From JBGSZX01 sp964640545 (GTDB lineage: Bacteria > Bdellovibrionota > UBA2428), in the NCBI GenBank assembly GCA_964640545.1, contig CAZXHL010000058.1, positions 1 to 16,578 on the forward strand: a stretch of 16,578 nucleotides of DNA. Direction: 5' to 3'. The position numbers were made by a program, and so were the translations under genes. Under the pieces are notes generated by a model that was not told the origin of the DNA, ran no database searches, and saw only the letters and a program-made list of their open reading frames with translations. How positions within the stretch are numbered: position 1 is the stretch's first letter; each line of letters starts with the position of its first letter. Shown in pieces: positions 7,027-13,630 of this stretch.

Positions 7027-8520
7027 TTAGTACGGATTGTCGTTAGGGGGCGGCGGTTCGGGCATGTCACCATAGCTATTGGAAACATAATTGTTCGAGA
7101 TAAAATCGGTGAAGCGAGTGAGGTGACCAAGCCATGTGACTTTCACATCGGCCGTTGGTCCAGCCCTATGCTTAGCTACAATGATCTCTGCTTCCGCAGG
7201 AGCTCGACTATCAGACGTCGCGCTTTGCTCTCTATGGATGAACATAACAATGTCAGCATCCGCTTCAATCGCACCAGAATCTCTAAGGTCAGAAAGTTGA
7301 GGTTTATTGGCGCCTTCACCCTGACGTTTGGATCGATCCCTGTTGAGCTGTGAAAGTGCAAGGACAGGAACGTCCATTTCCTTGGCAATCGCTTTCAATC
7401 CACCGGTGATCGCCGCAACTTCAATAGACCGACTCTCGGCATTGACTCCAGATTTCATGATTTGAATATAGTCACATGCGATGAGGTCGAGTCTAAACTC
7501 AGGGTTGTGAATTCTTTCTGACGCCACAAGCTTTCTTGCTGCAGCTAATACGTCGTATGGAGTCACGAGTGATCTGTCGTCGATGAAGAAGTTTGTTCCC
7601 GCAAGTTCTTCCGCCGCAAAGTAAAGGTCGTTGAAATCTTCAGGGCTCAAATTACCTTTGCGTAATCTGCCGGCATCAACGCCAGCAGAAAAACTCATGA
7701 CCCTTTCCATGATCTCTTTTCGGGTCATCTCAAGTGAGAAGAACAAGATATTTTTCTTACTCTTAACGGCAGCGTGGTGCATGATGTTTACCGTTAGAGC
7801 TGTCTTACCCGTACCAGGTCCAGCAGCAAGAACGATCAGCTGACCTGGGCGAAATCCAGTGAGGCATCGGTCCAGATCGGTAAGGCCTGTCGTTACAAGG
7901 TTTGGGTCGGGAATGCCTTGATTGTCTGCGCGTTGTTCGAAGTCTGCGAGAACTGTATTCAGTAGGTCAGAGGCTTTAACGACCTGTGTGCTTTTTTTCT
8001 CTTGAGTGGCGTCGAAGATCGCCTTCTCAACTTCAGAAGCGATGGCTCTCGTATCTCCTGCCTTAAGGGCAGCGGAACGACAGGCATCTGCTGCATCGAG
8101 GAGTCGTCTTCTCCAGGAAAGATCGACAACAATTTGAGCATATTCGAGAGAGTGAGCAGAAGTTGCGGGAGTTTCTGCAATTTTTGCGAGATAAACAGCG
8201 CCGCCAATGTTGTCGAGTTTTGCGGACTCTTTGAGGGCCGACATAACGGTCATCATGTCGATTGGTTTGTTTTTGAAGGCCAATGTGGTCATGGCATCAA
8301 AAATGTCTTGGTGCGCGGGCTGATAGAAGTCAGAGGCTTTTACAACTTGTTGAACGTCGTTGATGATCTCAGGGAACATCAAAACGCCTGCTAGGACGGC
8401 CATTTCAAGTTGAGTATCGTTGGGTCTTTCGCCTGGCGCGAAAGCCATGGCAACAGTGTCTCTTCTTCGAAATTTCTTAGAATTATCGTTGGACGAATTT
8501 GCCCCAATTTCGAACGCCAT
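7027..8520 (-). CDS. dnaB: Replicative DNA helicase DnaB
   Basis: DnaB is the hexameric 5'-3' helicase that unwinds DNA at the replication fork. The 497 residues contain a basic, disordered N-terminal extension (1-30), the helical DnaB N-terminal domain (about 32-135), a linker, and the RecA-like ATPase domain (about 200-475). Walker A is GPGTGKTA (234-241), Walker B ends in LIACDYIQIM (346-355), SQLNRDRSKR lies at 390-399, LRDSGAIEADADIVMFIHRE at 412-431, and the KHRAGP arginine-finger motif at 450-455. The tail is rich in Pro and Asn. The Walker A Thr (GTGKT) differs from the more usual GxxMGKT of DnaB. The ATG at 8518-8520 has no ribosome binding site but has a promoter-like pair right upstream. 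A terminator separates it from rplI, so dnaB probably has its own transcript. Confidence 0.96.
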   Translation of the reverse strand: MAFEIGANSSNDNSKKFRRRDTVAMAFAPGERPNDTQLEMAVLAGVLMFPEIINDVQQVVKASDFYQPAHQDIFDAMTTLAFKNKPIDMMTVMSALKESAKLDNIGGAVYLAKIAETPATSAHSLEYAQIVVDLSWRRRLLDAADACRSAALKAGDTRAIASEVEKAIFDATQEKKSTQVVKASDLLNTVLADFEQRADNQGIPDPNLVTTGLTDLDRCLTGFRPGQLIVLAAGPGTGKTALTVNIMHHAAVKSKKNILFFSLEMTRKEIMERVMSFSAGVDAGRLRKGNLSPEDFNDLYFAAEELAGTNFFIDDRSLVTPYDVLAAARKLVASERIHNPEFRLDLIACDYIQIMKSGVNAESRSIEVAAITGGLKAIAKEMDVPVLALSQLNRDRSKRQGEGANKPQLSDLRDSGAIEADADIVMFIHREQSATSDSRAPAEAEIIVAKHRAGPTADVKVTWLGHLTRFTDFISNNYVSNSYGDMPEPPPPNDNPY

Positions 8521-8526
8521 AGACTT

Positions 8527-8556
8527 TTTCTAGCTAAGTAACGGGGTCCTTGTCTA
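8527..8556 (-). promoter_or_regulatory. Candidate promoter of dnaB, near-leaderless
   Basis: On the minus strand TAGACA (complement of 8551-8556, five of six matches to the -35 consensus) and TAGAAA (complement of 8527-8532, four of six) are separated by 18 bases. The -10 ends six bases before the dnaB ATG. It lies just downstream of the rplI terminator, where a new promoter is expected. Confidence 0.45.
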
Positions 8557-8603
8557 ACGATTTTTTACCTAGTCTTTTCCTCAAGAGAGATCTTGTTCGA
8601 TAT

Positions 8604-8641
8604 CAAAAAAAAACCTTCTCCTTTGCGGGAGAAGGTTTTTT
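8604..8641 (-). terminator. Strong Rho-independent terminator after rplI
   Basis: A perfect 10-bp stem (8611-8620 with 8627-8636, AACCTTCTCC against GGAGAAGGTT) with a six-base loop is flanked by an A-run (8604-8610) and a T-run (8637-8641). Minus-strand transcripts from rplI therefore end in a hairpin plus seven U. The element is symmetric enough to work in both directions. Confidence 0.92.
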
Positions 8642-8663
8642 GATTCTATTTGAGAGTTGGGAA

Positions 8664-9239
8664 TTAAGCTTCAGGAGTTTCTGAAGATTTGGCCTGAGGG
8701 GCGTGGACGTCGCCGTCTTCTGAACGGTCGTTAGAATGACTGTCAGCGTACTCTTCTTCGTATTGTTCTTCTTCTTCGTAAGCAGCGCGTTTTTTGCCGT
8801 CGCCTTCTACCACAAGAGGAACGTTAGCTTTGAGGCCGCCGAAAAGTTTGATCAAAAGTGAATATTCACCAACCATTTTGATTTGTTGTCCAAGGACAAC
8901 TTGTCTACGATCGATAGTAACGCCTTGAGCTGCAAAAGCTTCTTCGACTTCAGTTGTTGTCACTGATCCGTAAAGACGTCCGTCCTCAGAAACCTTCTTA
9001 ACGATCTTAAGGCTAAGACCTTCGATTTGTTTGATAAGAGTTTCAGCGGTTGAGCGGTCTTTTGCTTTTTGTTCAGCAAGTTTGGCAGCTTGGTCTTCAA
9101 GAACGCGCAAGTTTGCAGCTGTAGAGCGCTTAGCGATGCCTTGAGGGATCAAGTAGTTGCATGCGTAACCTGGTTTTACATCAACGATCTCGCCGATCTC
9201 ACCTAGGTTCATGTAGCTTTGTTGTAGAATAACTTTCAT
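8664..9239 (-). CDS. rplI: 50S ribosomal protein L9 with acidic C-terminal extension
   Basis: L9 binds 23S rRNA through its N-terminal domain and projects a long helix and C-terminal domain away from the ribosome. The 191-residue protein has the N-terminal signature MKVILQQSYMNLGEIG, then VKPGYACNYLIPQGIA (21-36; Cys replaces the common Arg), the connecting helix (about 41-75) and the C-terminal domain (about 76-148, with DGRLYGSVTTTEV). Typical L9 ends near residue 150. Here about 43 more residues form a strongly acidic, Ser-rich tail starting with YEEEEQYEEEYAD. The ATG at 9239 follows GAGGAAAG at a good distance. The gene lies 164 bases downstream of rpsF; rpsR, which often sits between them, is absent. 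Confidence 0.96.
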   Translation of the reverse strand: MKVILQQSYMNLGEIGEIVDVKPGYACNYLIPQGIAKRSTAANLRVLEDQAAKLAEQKAKDRSTAETLIKQIEGLSLKIVKKVSEDGRLYGSVTTTEVEEAFAAQGVTIDRRQVVLGQQIKMVGEYSLLIKLFGGLKANVPLVVEGDGKKRAAYEEEEQYEEEYADSHSNDRSEDGDVHAPQAKSSETPEA

Positions 9240-9374
9240 TTTTCTTTCCTCTTCAACGGTACATTTTCTAAATGCACCTCTTTAAAATAGTTCAACCCTT
9301 CAACAAAGAGCTGGAAATAAAACCAGCAGTTTCTCGCAGCCGATGACAGAGCTCTCAAGGAGCTACATGAAATC

Positions 9375-9393
9375 AGCAGTTCAAGGAACTGCT
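9375..9393. other. Perfect hairpin in the rpsF-rplI spacer
   Basis: AGCAGTTC and GAACTGCT form an 8-bp perfect stem with a three-base loop. It begins ten bases after the rpsF stop in the direction of transcription. No T-run follows, so it is not a standard terminator. A second small stem (AGCTC/GAGCT) lies close by, near 9350-9365. The rest of the 164-base spacer holds only the rplI ribosome binding site. Confidence 0.55.
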
Positions 9394-9403
9394 AGTACGC
9401 AGA

Positions 9404-9973
9404 TTAGTCGTTAGAAGAGCCTTGGCTGTCCGACGAACCTGTATTTTCTGATTTACTAAAGTCTCTAGGCGGGCGAGAGGATGGTCCTGAAGGACCGTCT
9501 TTGCGGAATCCACCACGGCTTCCGCCGCCGCTTCCACCACCGGGTCCACCAAAGCTACGCTTGCCTTTGAAGCCACCGCGACGAGGGCGATCGTCTTTCC
9601 AATCGCGATTTCGTTCACGATCAGCAAGTTCTTTCGCCATGTTTTCACGAAGAGGAGCGTATTCAGCAGCATCTTCAGACGCGAGAGTCGTGAAGTTGCG
9701 AAGAACGTTCTCATTGATTTTGAGGTTACGATGCATTTCATCAATGCCTTTTGGAAGACTTTTGAAACGAAGGTATGTCCAACGTCCACGAGGCTCTTTA
9801 GCGATTGGGTATGAGATTTTGGCCTTCGCCCAATCGTCACACATCAAGATCTCGCCTTTGCCTTCGCCAGTGAGAATGCCTTTGCATTTTTCGATGAGAG
9901 CGTCGAGGCCTTCTTGAGGCTGATCAACCTTAGTAATTAGGATAGTTTCATATGTGCGCGTTTCTAATGCCAT
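9404..9973 (-). CDS. rpsF: 30S ribosomal protein S6 with Gly/Arg-rich C-terminal tail
   Basis: S6 sits on the 30S platform, where it normally pairs with S18. Residues 1-110 form the S6 ferredoxin-like fold: YETILITKVDQPQ at the start, then WAKAKISYPIAKEPRGRWTY (48-67) and LKINENVLRNFTTL (84-97). From about residue 118 an unusual tail follows: basic first (DRERNRDWKDDRPRRGG), then almost pure Gly/Ser/Arg with RGG-F motifs near 132-135 and 153-156, ending in a Ser/Asp-rich segment. The ATG at 9973 is preceded by AAAAAAGGA with an eight-base spacer. The upstream gene on the same strand is the pseudouridine synthase, 76 bases away. I could not confirm the known S6:S18-binding mRNA leader motif. 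Confidence 0.95.
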   Translation of the reverse strand: MALETRTYETILITKVDQPQEGLDALIEKCKGILTGEGKGEILMCDDWAKAKISYPIAKEPRGRWTYLRFKSLPKGIDEMHRNLKINENVLRNFTTLASEDAAEYAPLRENMAKELADRERNRDWKDDRPRRGGFKGKRSFGGPGGGSGGGSRGGFRKDGPSGPSSRPPRDFSKSENTGSSDSQGSSND

Positions 9974-10049
9974 TCGTTCGTTCCTTTTTTAGATTTGACT
10001 CATCGGGGTTAGCAAAAACATGTCGTCATAGCAAGTGAATGCTGGAGGC

Positions 10050-11273
10050 TTATCGTCTCTTTTTCTGACCAGTGGGTCTAGCGCCCTTGGGGCGTCCCGT
10101 TCTAGCGGGACTTTTGGGTGAACCGGCTTTCTGAGCTTGCTCGGGGGGCTGGTAGAGGCCCGTCCAACTCTTTGGGGCGGGGGCAACGATTTCCATCCAT
10201 TCATTACTGCGCGGGTGACGCAGGCCGAGCTTTCGGGCATGGAGGGCATGCGCCTCTAATATCAATCGTTTACGTAGAGTGTTGTCCAGTCTGAGAAAGG
10301 ATCCGTCCTCAAATGAACTCTCTTTATTGAGTTCTTTGAATTGAATAAAGGTCGATTCATCGGGATCGTAGAGTTTGTCACCGACGATTCCGGCCCCGAC
10401 ATGGGCCAGATGAACGCGAATTTGATTGGTTCTTCCTGTGATCGGCGAGGCTTCAACGAGCGAAATGGGCCATTTGTCGGCATTTTTTGAATTTTTGGCC
10501 TTCATGGCGGTCATTTGGGGCCATTCAGGGGGGGTCCAATCTGCAGCAGCGAGCCATTTTGTGGAGATGGTGTGATATTTGGTCTTGGCTGTCTTTGCGC
10601 CTGAACCGTCGACGGCTTGCTTGATTCTAATCTTGCTCGTGGTTTTGGAGCCTGGGCCTTGGGCGGTGCCGAGTGGTTTATCGACAACTCCGGAGCGAGG
10701 TGAAGGCTCACCCCACACAAGCCCCCAATAAGTTTTGTCGACTTTGCTGTGGAAAAATTGCCAATACATTTTTTCCTTCGCTAAATGAGTTTTTGAGAGC
10801 ACACAAACGCCACTTGTTTCTCTGTCGAGTCGATGTGCGAGAAACAATTTTGAATTCTTTCGATTCTTCTGGAGAATATGAATCATGGTGTTTCTGAGAT
10901 AGCGACCCGTGGGATGCACGGGAATATGTGGAGGTTTGTTGACGATCAGAAGGTCTTCGTCCTCGTAAAGGACGGGAATGTGATCGGGGACCGGTGGTTC
11001 GGGACGAGTCATGGCCATGTAGCTAACTTTGTCGCCAGCCTTCAACAACTCCTGGCCATCACAATTTTTCTCGTTGAGTTGAACGTCGCCTTTGCGGATT
11101 AGATCCATCCATTGCTCAGCTTTGAAATAGGTAAACCGGCTGCAAAGGAAGTCCAGGAGGGTCTGACCTTCAGCGTGCGGACCAATGTGTTTAAAGTAGG
11201 CAACTTTTTCACTTTTGTAGGGCACATCCATCTTCTTGCCCTTGCGCCTAGAGTGTTGATTCTTACCGGTCAT
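10050..11273 (-). CDS. RluA-family RNA pseudouridine synthase
   Basis: The enzyme converts uridines in rRNA or tRNA to pseudouridine. The 407 residues begin with a Lys/Arg-rich leader, then an S4-like RNA-binding domain (about 36-90, with KAEQWMDLIRKGDVQLN). The catalytic domain (about 98-365) has LLIVNKPPHIPVHPTGRY (108-125), the signature LAHRLDRETSGV with catalytic D150, and SPITGRTNQIRVHLAHVG (276-293). A loop of about 30 residues around 240-270 (Trp/Pro/Lys-rich) appears enlarged. The C-terminal 35 residues form a basic Pro/Lys/Arg tail likely to touch RNA. The ATG at 11271-11273 follows GAGGA closely; M15 is an alternative start. Which RluA/C/D subtype it is cannot be told here. It precedes rpsF, so it may be co-expressed with ribosomal proteins. 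Confidence 0.92.
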   Translation of the reverse strand: MTGKNQHSRRKGKKMDVPYKSEKVAYFKHIGPHAEGQTLLDFLCSRFTYFKAEQWMDLIRKGDVQLNEKNCDGQELLKAGDKVSYMAMTRPEPPVPDHIPVLYEDEDLLIVNKPPHIPVHPTGRYLRNTMIHILQKNRKNSKLFLAHRLDRETSGVCVLSKTHLAKEKMYWQFFHSKVDKTYWGLVWGEPSPRSGVVDKPLGTAQGPGSKTTSKIRIKQAVDGSGAKTAKTKYHTISTKWLAAADWTPPEWPQMTAMKAKNSKNADKWPISLVEASPITGRTNQIRVHLAHVGAGIVGDKLYDPDESTFIQFKELNKESSFEDGSFLRLDNTLRKRLILEAHALHARKLGLRHPRSNEWMEIVAPAPKSWTGLYQPPEQAQKAGSPKSPARTGRPKGARPTGQKKRR

Positions 11274-11399
11274 ATTTCCTCAGATGCGTGAAGCTTGTGC
11301 CAAAAAGGGCGGGCCTCACTTCACATTTCAAAGTTCAATGCACAGTGCCACCAAAAGTATGTTGCGCCAAGAGAAATCGTATGTGAGCCATCACCTGAT

Positions 11400-11408
11400 T
11401 GTGCTAAT
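11400..11408 (+). promoter_or_regulatory. Possible extended -10 element of the yciO operon
   Basis: TG-T-GCTAAT resembles an extended -10 element. It ends eight bases before the yciO ATG. No good -35 is visible 16-18 bases upstream and no ribosome binding site precedes the ATG. The remaining bases between 11274 and 11399 hold nothing I can name; a 60-codon frame there lacks coding features. Confidence 0.25.
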
Positions 11409-11416
11409 TTATAGCT

Positions 11417-12040
11417 ATGCTTTTAGAAGTAAAACTGCCGACTCCATCTCAGCGAGCGATCGATAGGGCAGTTGCGACCCTACAACGCGGCGGTATCATT
11501 ATTTTTCCTACTGACACGGGATACGCTATTGGTTGTGATCTTTTTAATAAGAAAGCCATTGATCGCATTTATCAAATAAAAAGACGAGACAAGAATCATC
11601 CGCTCAGTTTTATCTGTGCAGATTTGAAAGAACTTTCTCAGTTCGCCGTTGTGAATAACAAAGCGTATCGAAATATGAGAAGACTTTTGCCAGGTCCTTA
11701 TACGTTCATTCTTCCCGCCACTAAGATGGTTCCAAAGTTACTAGTGTCTAGAAGGAGTAGCGTCGGAATCCGAATTCCGGATCACCCCGTAGCTGCTGCA
11801 CTAGTTGAGGGCCTAAGACATCCTATTATTGGAACGTCGTGCACTGACGAGGATGGGGATGCTTTAGTGGATCCGCAAGAGATCCAAAAACTCATGGGGA
11901 AACTAGTTGATTTGATCCTGGATGCGGGACCTGTGGCTTCGGAACCCTCTACTGTTATCGACTTCAATGCTCCCGAACCGATTATTGTTCGAGTAGGCAA
12001 GGGCGATATTAGCGACTTTCAGCTAGCTGACGAAACTTGA
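11417..12040 (+). CDS. yciO: YciO-type Sua5/YrdC-fold protein
   Basis: The YrdC/Sua5 family includes the tRNA threonylcarbamoyl-AMP synthase TsaC. YciO is a close paralogue whose exact activity is less settled. The 207 residues match YciO in length (206 in E. coli) and order: GGIIIFPTDTGYAIGCD (25-41), IKRRDKNHPLSFIC (54-67), LLPGPYTFILPATKMVP (90-106), SSVGIRIPDHPVAAAL (114-129), GTSC (139-142) and STVIDF (178-183). The nucleotide and carbonate pocket elements therefore look intact. The ATG at 11417 lacks a ribosome binding site. The gene is divergent from the pseudouridine synthase and is followed 13 bases later by the lipid kinase-like gene, implying an operon. Confidence 0.88.
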   Translation: MLLEVKLPTPSQRAIDRAVATLQRGGIIIFPTDTGYAIGCDLFNKKAIDRIYQIKRRDKNHPLSFICADLKELSQFAVVNNKAYRNMRRLLPGPYTFILPATKMVPKLLVSRRSSVGIRIPDHPVAAALVEGLRHPIIGTSCTDEDGDALVDPQEIQKLMGKLVDLILDAGPVASEPSTVIDFNAPEPIIVRVGKGDISDFQLADET

Positions 12041-12053
12041 TCCCATTCCTAAT

Positions 12054-12788
12054 ATGATGTCCCAAGAATTACGCACACGCTTCGACGACCATTTGAGCCG
12101 CAAGTTTTTCCATATGACTTCTGGAACTTTAGTTGCGTATTTATTCCTCTACGTTTTTGAAAGGCAACAATCCGTGATTGTGATCACCACTGCTGGTGTT
12201 GTTTTGATGTTTTTCGATATCATTCGTGTGCGCTCCAAAGCTGTGAATGCGCTGGTGATGAAATTCATGGGTTCTTTGATGCGTAAGAACGAAGAAACGG
12301 AGCCTAGTGCCCAAGTTTATTATCTCTTGGGTTTGATGTGGGCCATTTTGTTTCTTCCCAAGGTCATAGCGGTTCAGGCCATTTTAACTCTGGCTTGGAT
12401 GGATCCTGTGGCTGGAGCCTGGGGCGTTAGGTTTGGAAAAACTAGATGGAATAGTGTCTTTGCGTTTTTCTTGCCAAAGGAAAGACAGATTCCATTGTCA
12501 CTTGGAGCTAAAACTTTTGAGGGAAGCGCTGCAGGGTTTTTTGCTGCTCTTGCCGCGGGGGTTGTGGCGTGGACGGGGCGGTGGGCCGCTTATTCGATGC
12601 CGGATGGTAGCTTGCGTTGGCCGAAGCCCGATGAAATCATTTTGATGAGTGTGGTTGGGGGGCTGATTGCGGTGATAGCAGAGGCTTGGCCGTCTCAGTG
12701 GGATGACAACGCAAAGATCCCGTTTTGGACCGGTCTTGTGATTTGGGTTTTGGCTCAACTGGTCAATATCCCACTTACTTACACCTAA
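12054..12788 (+). CDS. CTP-type lipid kinase / phosphatidate cytidylyltransferase-like membrane protein (DGK1/SEC59 family)
   Basis: This 244-residue polytopic membrane protein matches the SEC59/DGK1/VTE5 group, which uses CTP to phosphorylate lipids such as diacylglycerol, dolichol or phytol and is distantly related to CdsA. Family marks in order are RKFFHMTSGT (16-25), the DIIRVRS loop (55-61), YYLLGLMW (89-96), MDPVAGAWGVRFGK (116-129), GAKTFEGSAAGF (151-162) and AEAWPSQWDDNAKIPFWTG (209-227). About six or seven hydrophobic segments are visible. The actual lipid substrate cannot be read from sequence. There is no clear ribosome binding site, and two ATGs follow each other at 12054 and 12057; coupling to yciO, 13 bases upstream, is likely. 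It sits ahead of an MlaC-like lipid carrier gene, which may be meaningful. Confidence 0.82.
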   Translation: MMSQELRTRFDDHLSRKFFHMTSGTLVAYLFLYVFERQQSVIVITTAGVVLMFFDIIRVRSKAVNALVMKFMGSLMRKNEETEPSAQVYYLLGLMWAILFLPKVIAVQAILTLAWMDPVAGAWGVRFGKTRWNSVFAFFLPKERQIPLSLGAKTFEGSAAGFFAALAAGVVAWTGRWAAYSMPDGSLRWPKPDEIILMSVVGGLIAVIAEAWPSQWDDNAKIPFWTGLVIWVLAQLVNIPLTYT

Positions 12789-12824
12789 ATCTCGATACTT
12801 ATTGCTGGAAACATCTTTCTGGCT

Positions 12825-12853
12825 TTGAGTCCTTGTGGGCTTTGGCCTATTCT
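12825..12853 (+). promoter_or_regulatory. Candidate promoter of the MlaC-TolC operon, near-leaderless
   Basis: TTGAGT (12825-12830) and TATTCT (12848-12853), each four of six matches to consensus, are exactly 17 bases apart. The -10 ends nine bases before the ATG at 12863, giving a predicted leader of only a few bases. No ribosome binding site is visible. Confidence 0.4.
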
Positions 12854-12862
12854 TAGAGAACT

Positions 12863-13630
12863 ATGTCGACTGTAATTTTTCGAAGTTTGCCCAAAATTTT
12901 TCTAGCGTTTTGTTTGATGGGGGTGACGTCTCAAGTCCAAGCCAATTCGAAAGAAGTTGAGTTGGCGCGGGGCTTTGTGACCAAGCTTTTGAAGTTGGGG
13001 AAGTTGTCTAAAAAATATGATGATAAGTCCAAGGCCGATGCCAAAGTGATTGTGAAGGAGCTTTCTGATGGAGTTGACTTCTCAGGGCTAGCTGCGAAAA
13101 GCTTGCATACGACTTGGGACAACATGAAACAAGCGAAGCGTGATGACTTTATGGAAACTCTTCAGGGAATGATTGAAGAAGTTCTTTTTCCTAGAGCCCA
13201 TAAGATTTCAGCACCGCTGAATGAGATTGAGTTTTCGCTTCACCCTAAAAATCCAAAGCGAGTAAAGGCGAAAACTCGATTCGAAACTGAGAAGCATGGC
13301 GAGATCATTGAAAAAGATTTAGAGATTGATTTGATCTATAATGGCAAAGGATTGATCACAGACGCTTGGATTGAGGGAGAGCTTGTTTCTCAAAATCTCC
13401 AAAGGCAATTCGATAACGCGTTGAAAAAGAAAAGCTTCGATCAGATCCTGGCTCAAATGAAATCAAAACTAAAGAAAACGCGTGAGCCCGAAGCTGACGA
13501 GGAACTAGATGCCAAGGCTGAAGTTGAATCCGACCCCAAAGTCGATCCAAGTGCCAAAGTGGCAAGCAAGTCAAAGGTCTCTGTAAAAGCCGAATCTAAG
13601 AGTGATAAAGATGATAGCGAAAACAAATAA
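12863..13630 (+). CDS. MlaC/Ttg2D-family periplasmic phospholipid-binding protein with long charged tail
   Basis: MlaC proteins ferry phospholipids across the periplasm between outer- and inner-membrane complexes. This 255-residue protein has a signal peptide (about 1-27, ending VQA) and an MlaC-like fold to about residue 203. Recognisable segments are VDFSGLAAKSLHTTWDNMKQ (71-90), RDDFMETLQGMIEEV (93-107) and, in typical MlaC order, IDLIYNGKGLITDAWIEGE (155-173) then SQNLQRQFDNALKKKSFDQI (176-195). Residues from about 204 to the end form a Lys/Asp/Glu/Ser-rich low-complexity tail absent from ordinary MlaC. No MlaA, MlaD, MlaE or MlaF gene is in the window. Its 3' end overlaps the following TolC-like gene by 20 bases, so the two are co-expressed. 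Confidence 0.85.
   Translation: MSTVIFRSLPKIFLAFCLMGVTSQVQANSKEVELARGFVTKLLKLGKLSKKYDDKSKADAKVIVKELSDGVDFSGLAAKSLHTTWDNMKQAKRDDFMETLQGMIEEVLFPRAHKISAPLNEIEFSLHPKNPKRVKAKTRFETEKHGEIIEKDLEIDLIYNGKGLITDAWIEGELVSQNLQRQFDNALKKKSFDQILAQMKSKLKKTREPEADEELDAKAEVESDPKVDPSAKVASKSKVSVKAESKSDKDDSENK

Noticed and set aside
9373..9840. 155-codon minus-strand frame overlapping rpsF
   Set aside because: It is a shifted reading of the rpsF gene, whose own frame gives a clear S6 protein.
10021..10049. S6:S18-type autoregulatory mRNA leader before rpsF
   Set aside because: I could not fold the leader into the known motif by eye. A covariance-model search of 9974-10052 would be needed.
10096..10117. Terminator-like hairpin GTCCCG-TTCTAG-CGGGAC followed by TTTT on the plus strand
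   Set aside because: It lies inside the 3' end of the pseudouridine synthase, antisense to it, in codons for its basic tail, and the T-run is short. Probably chance.
11284..11466. 60-codon plus-strand frame upstream of yciO
   Set aside because: It has no ribosome binding site and no recognisable features, and it overlaps the yciO start in another frame.
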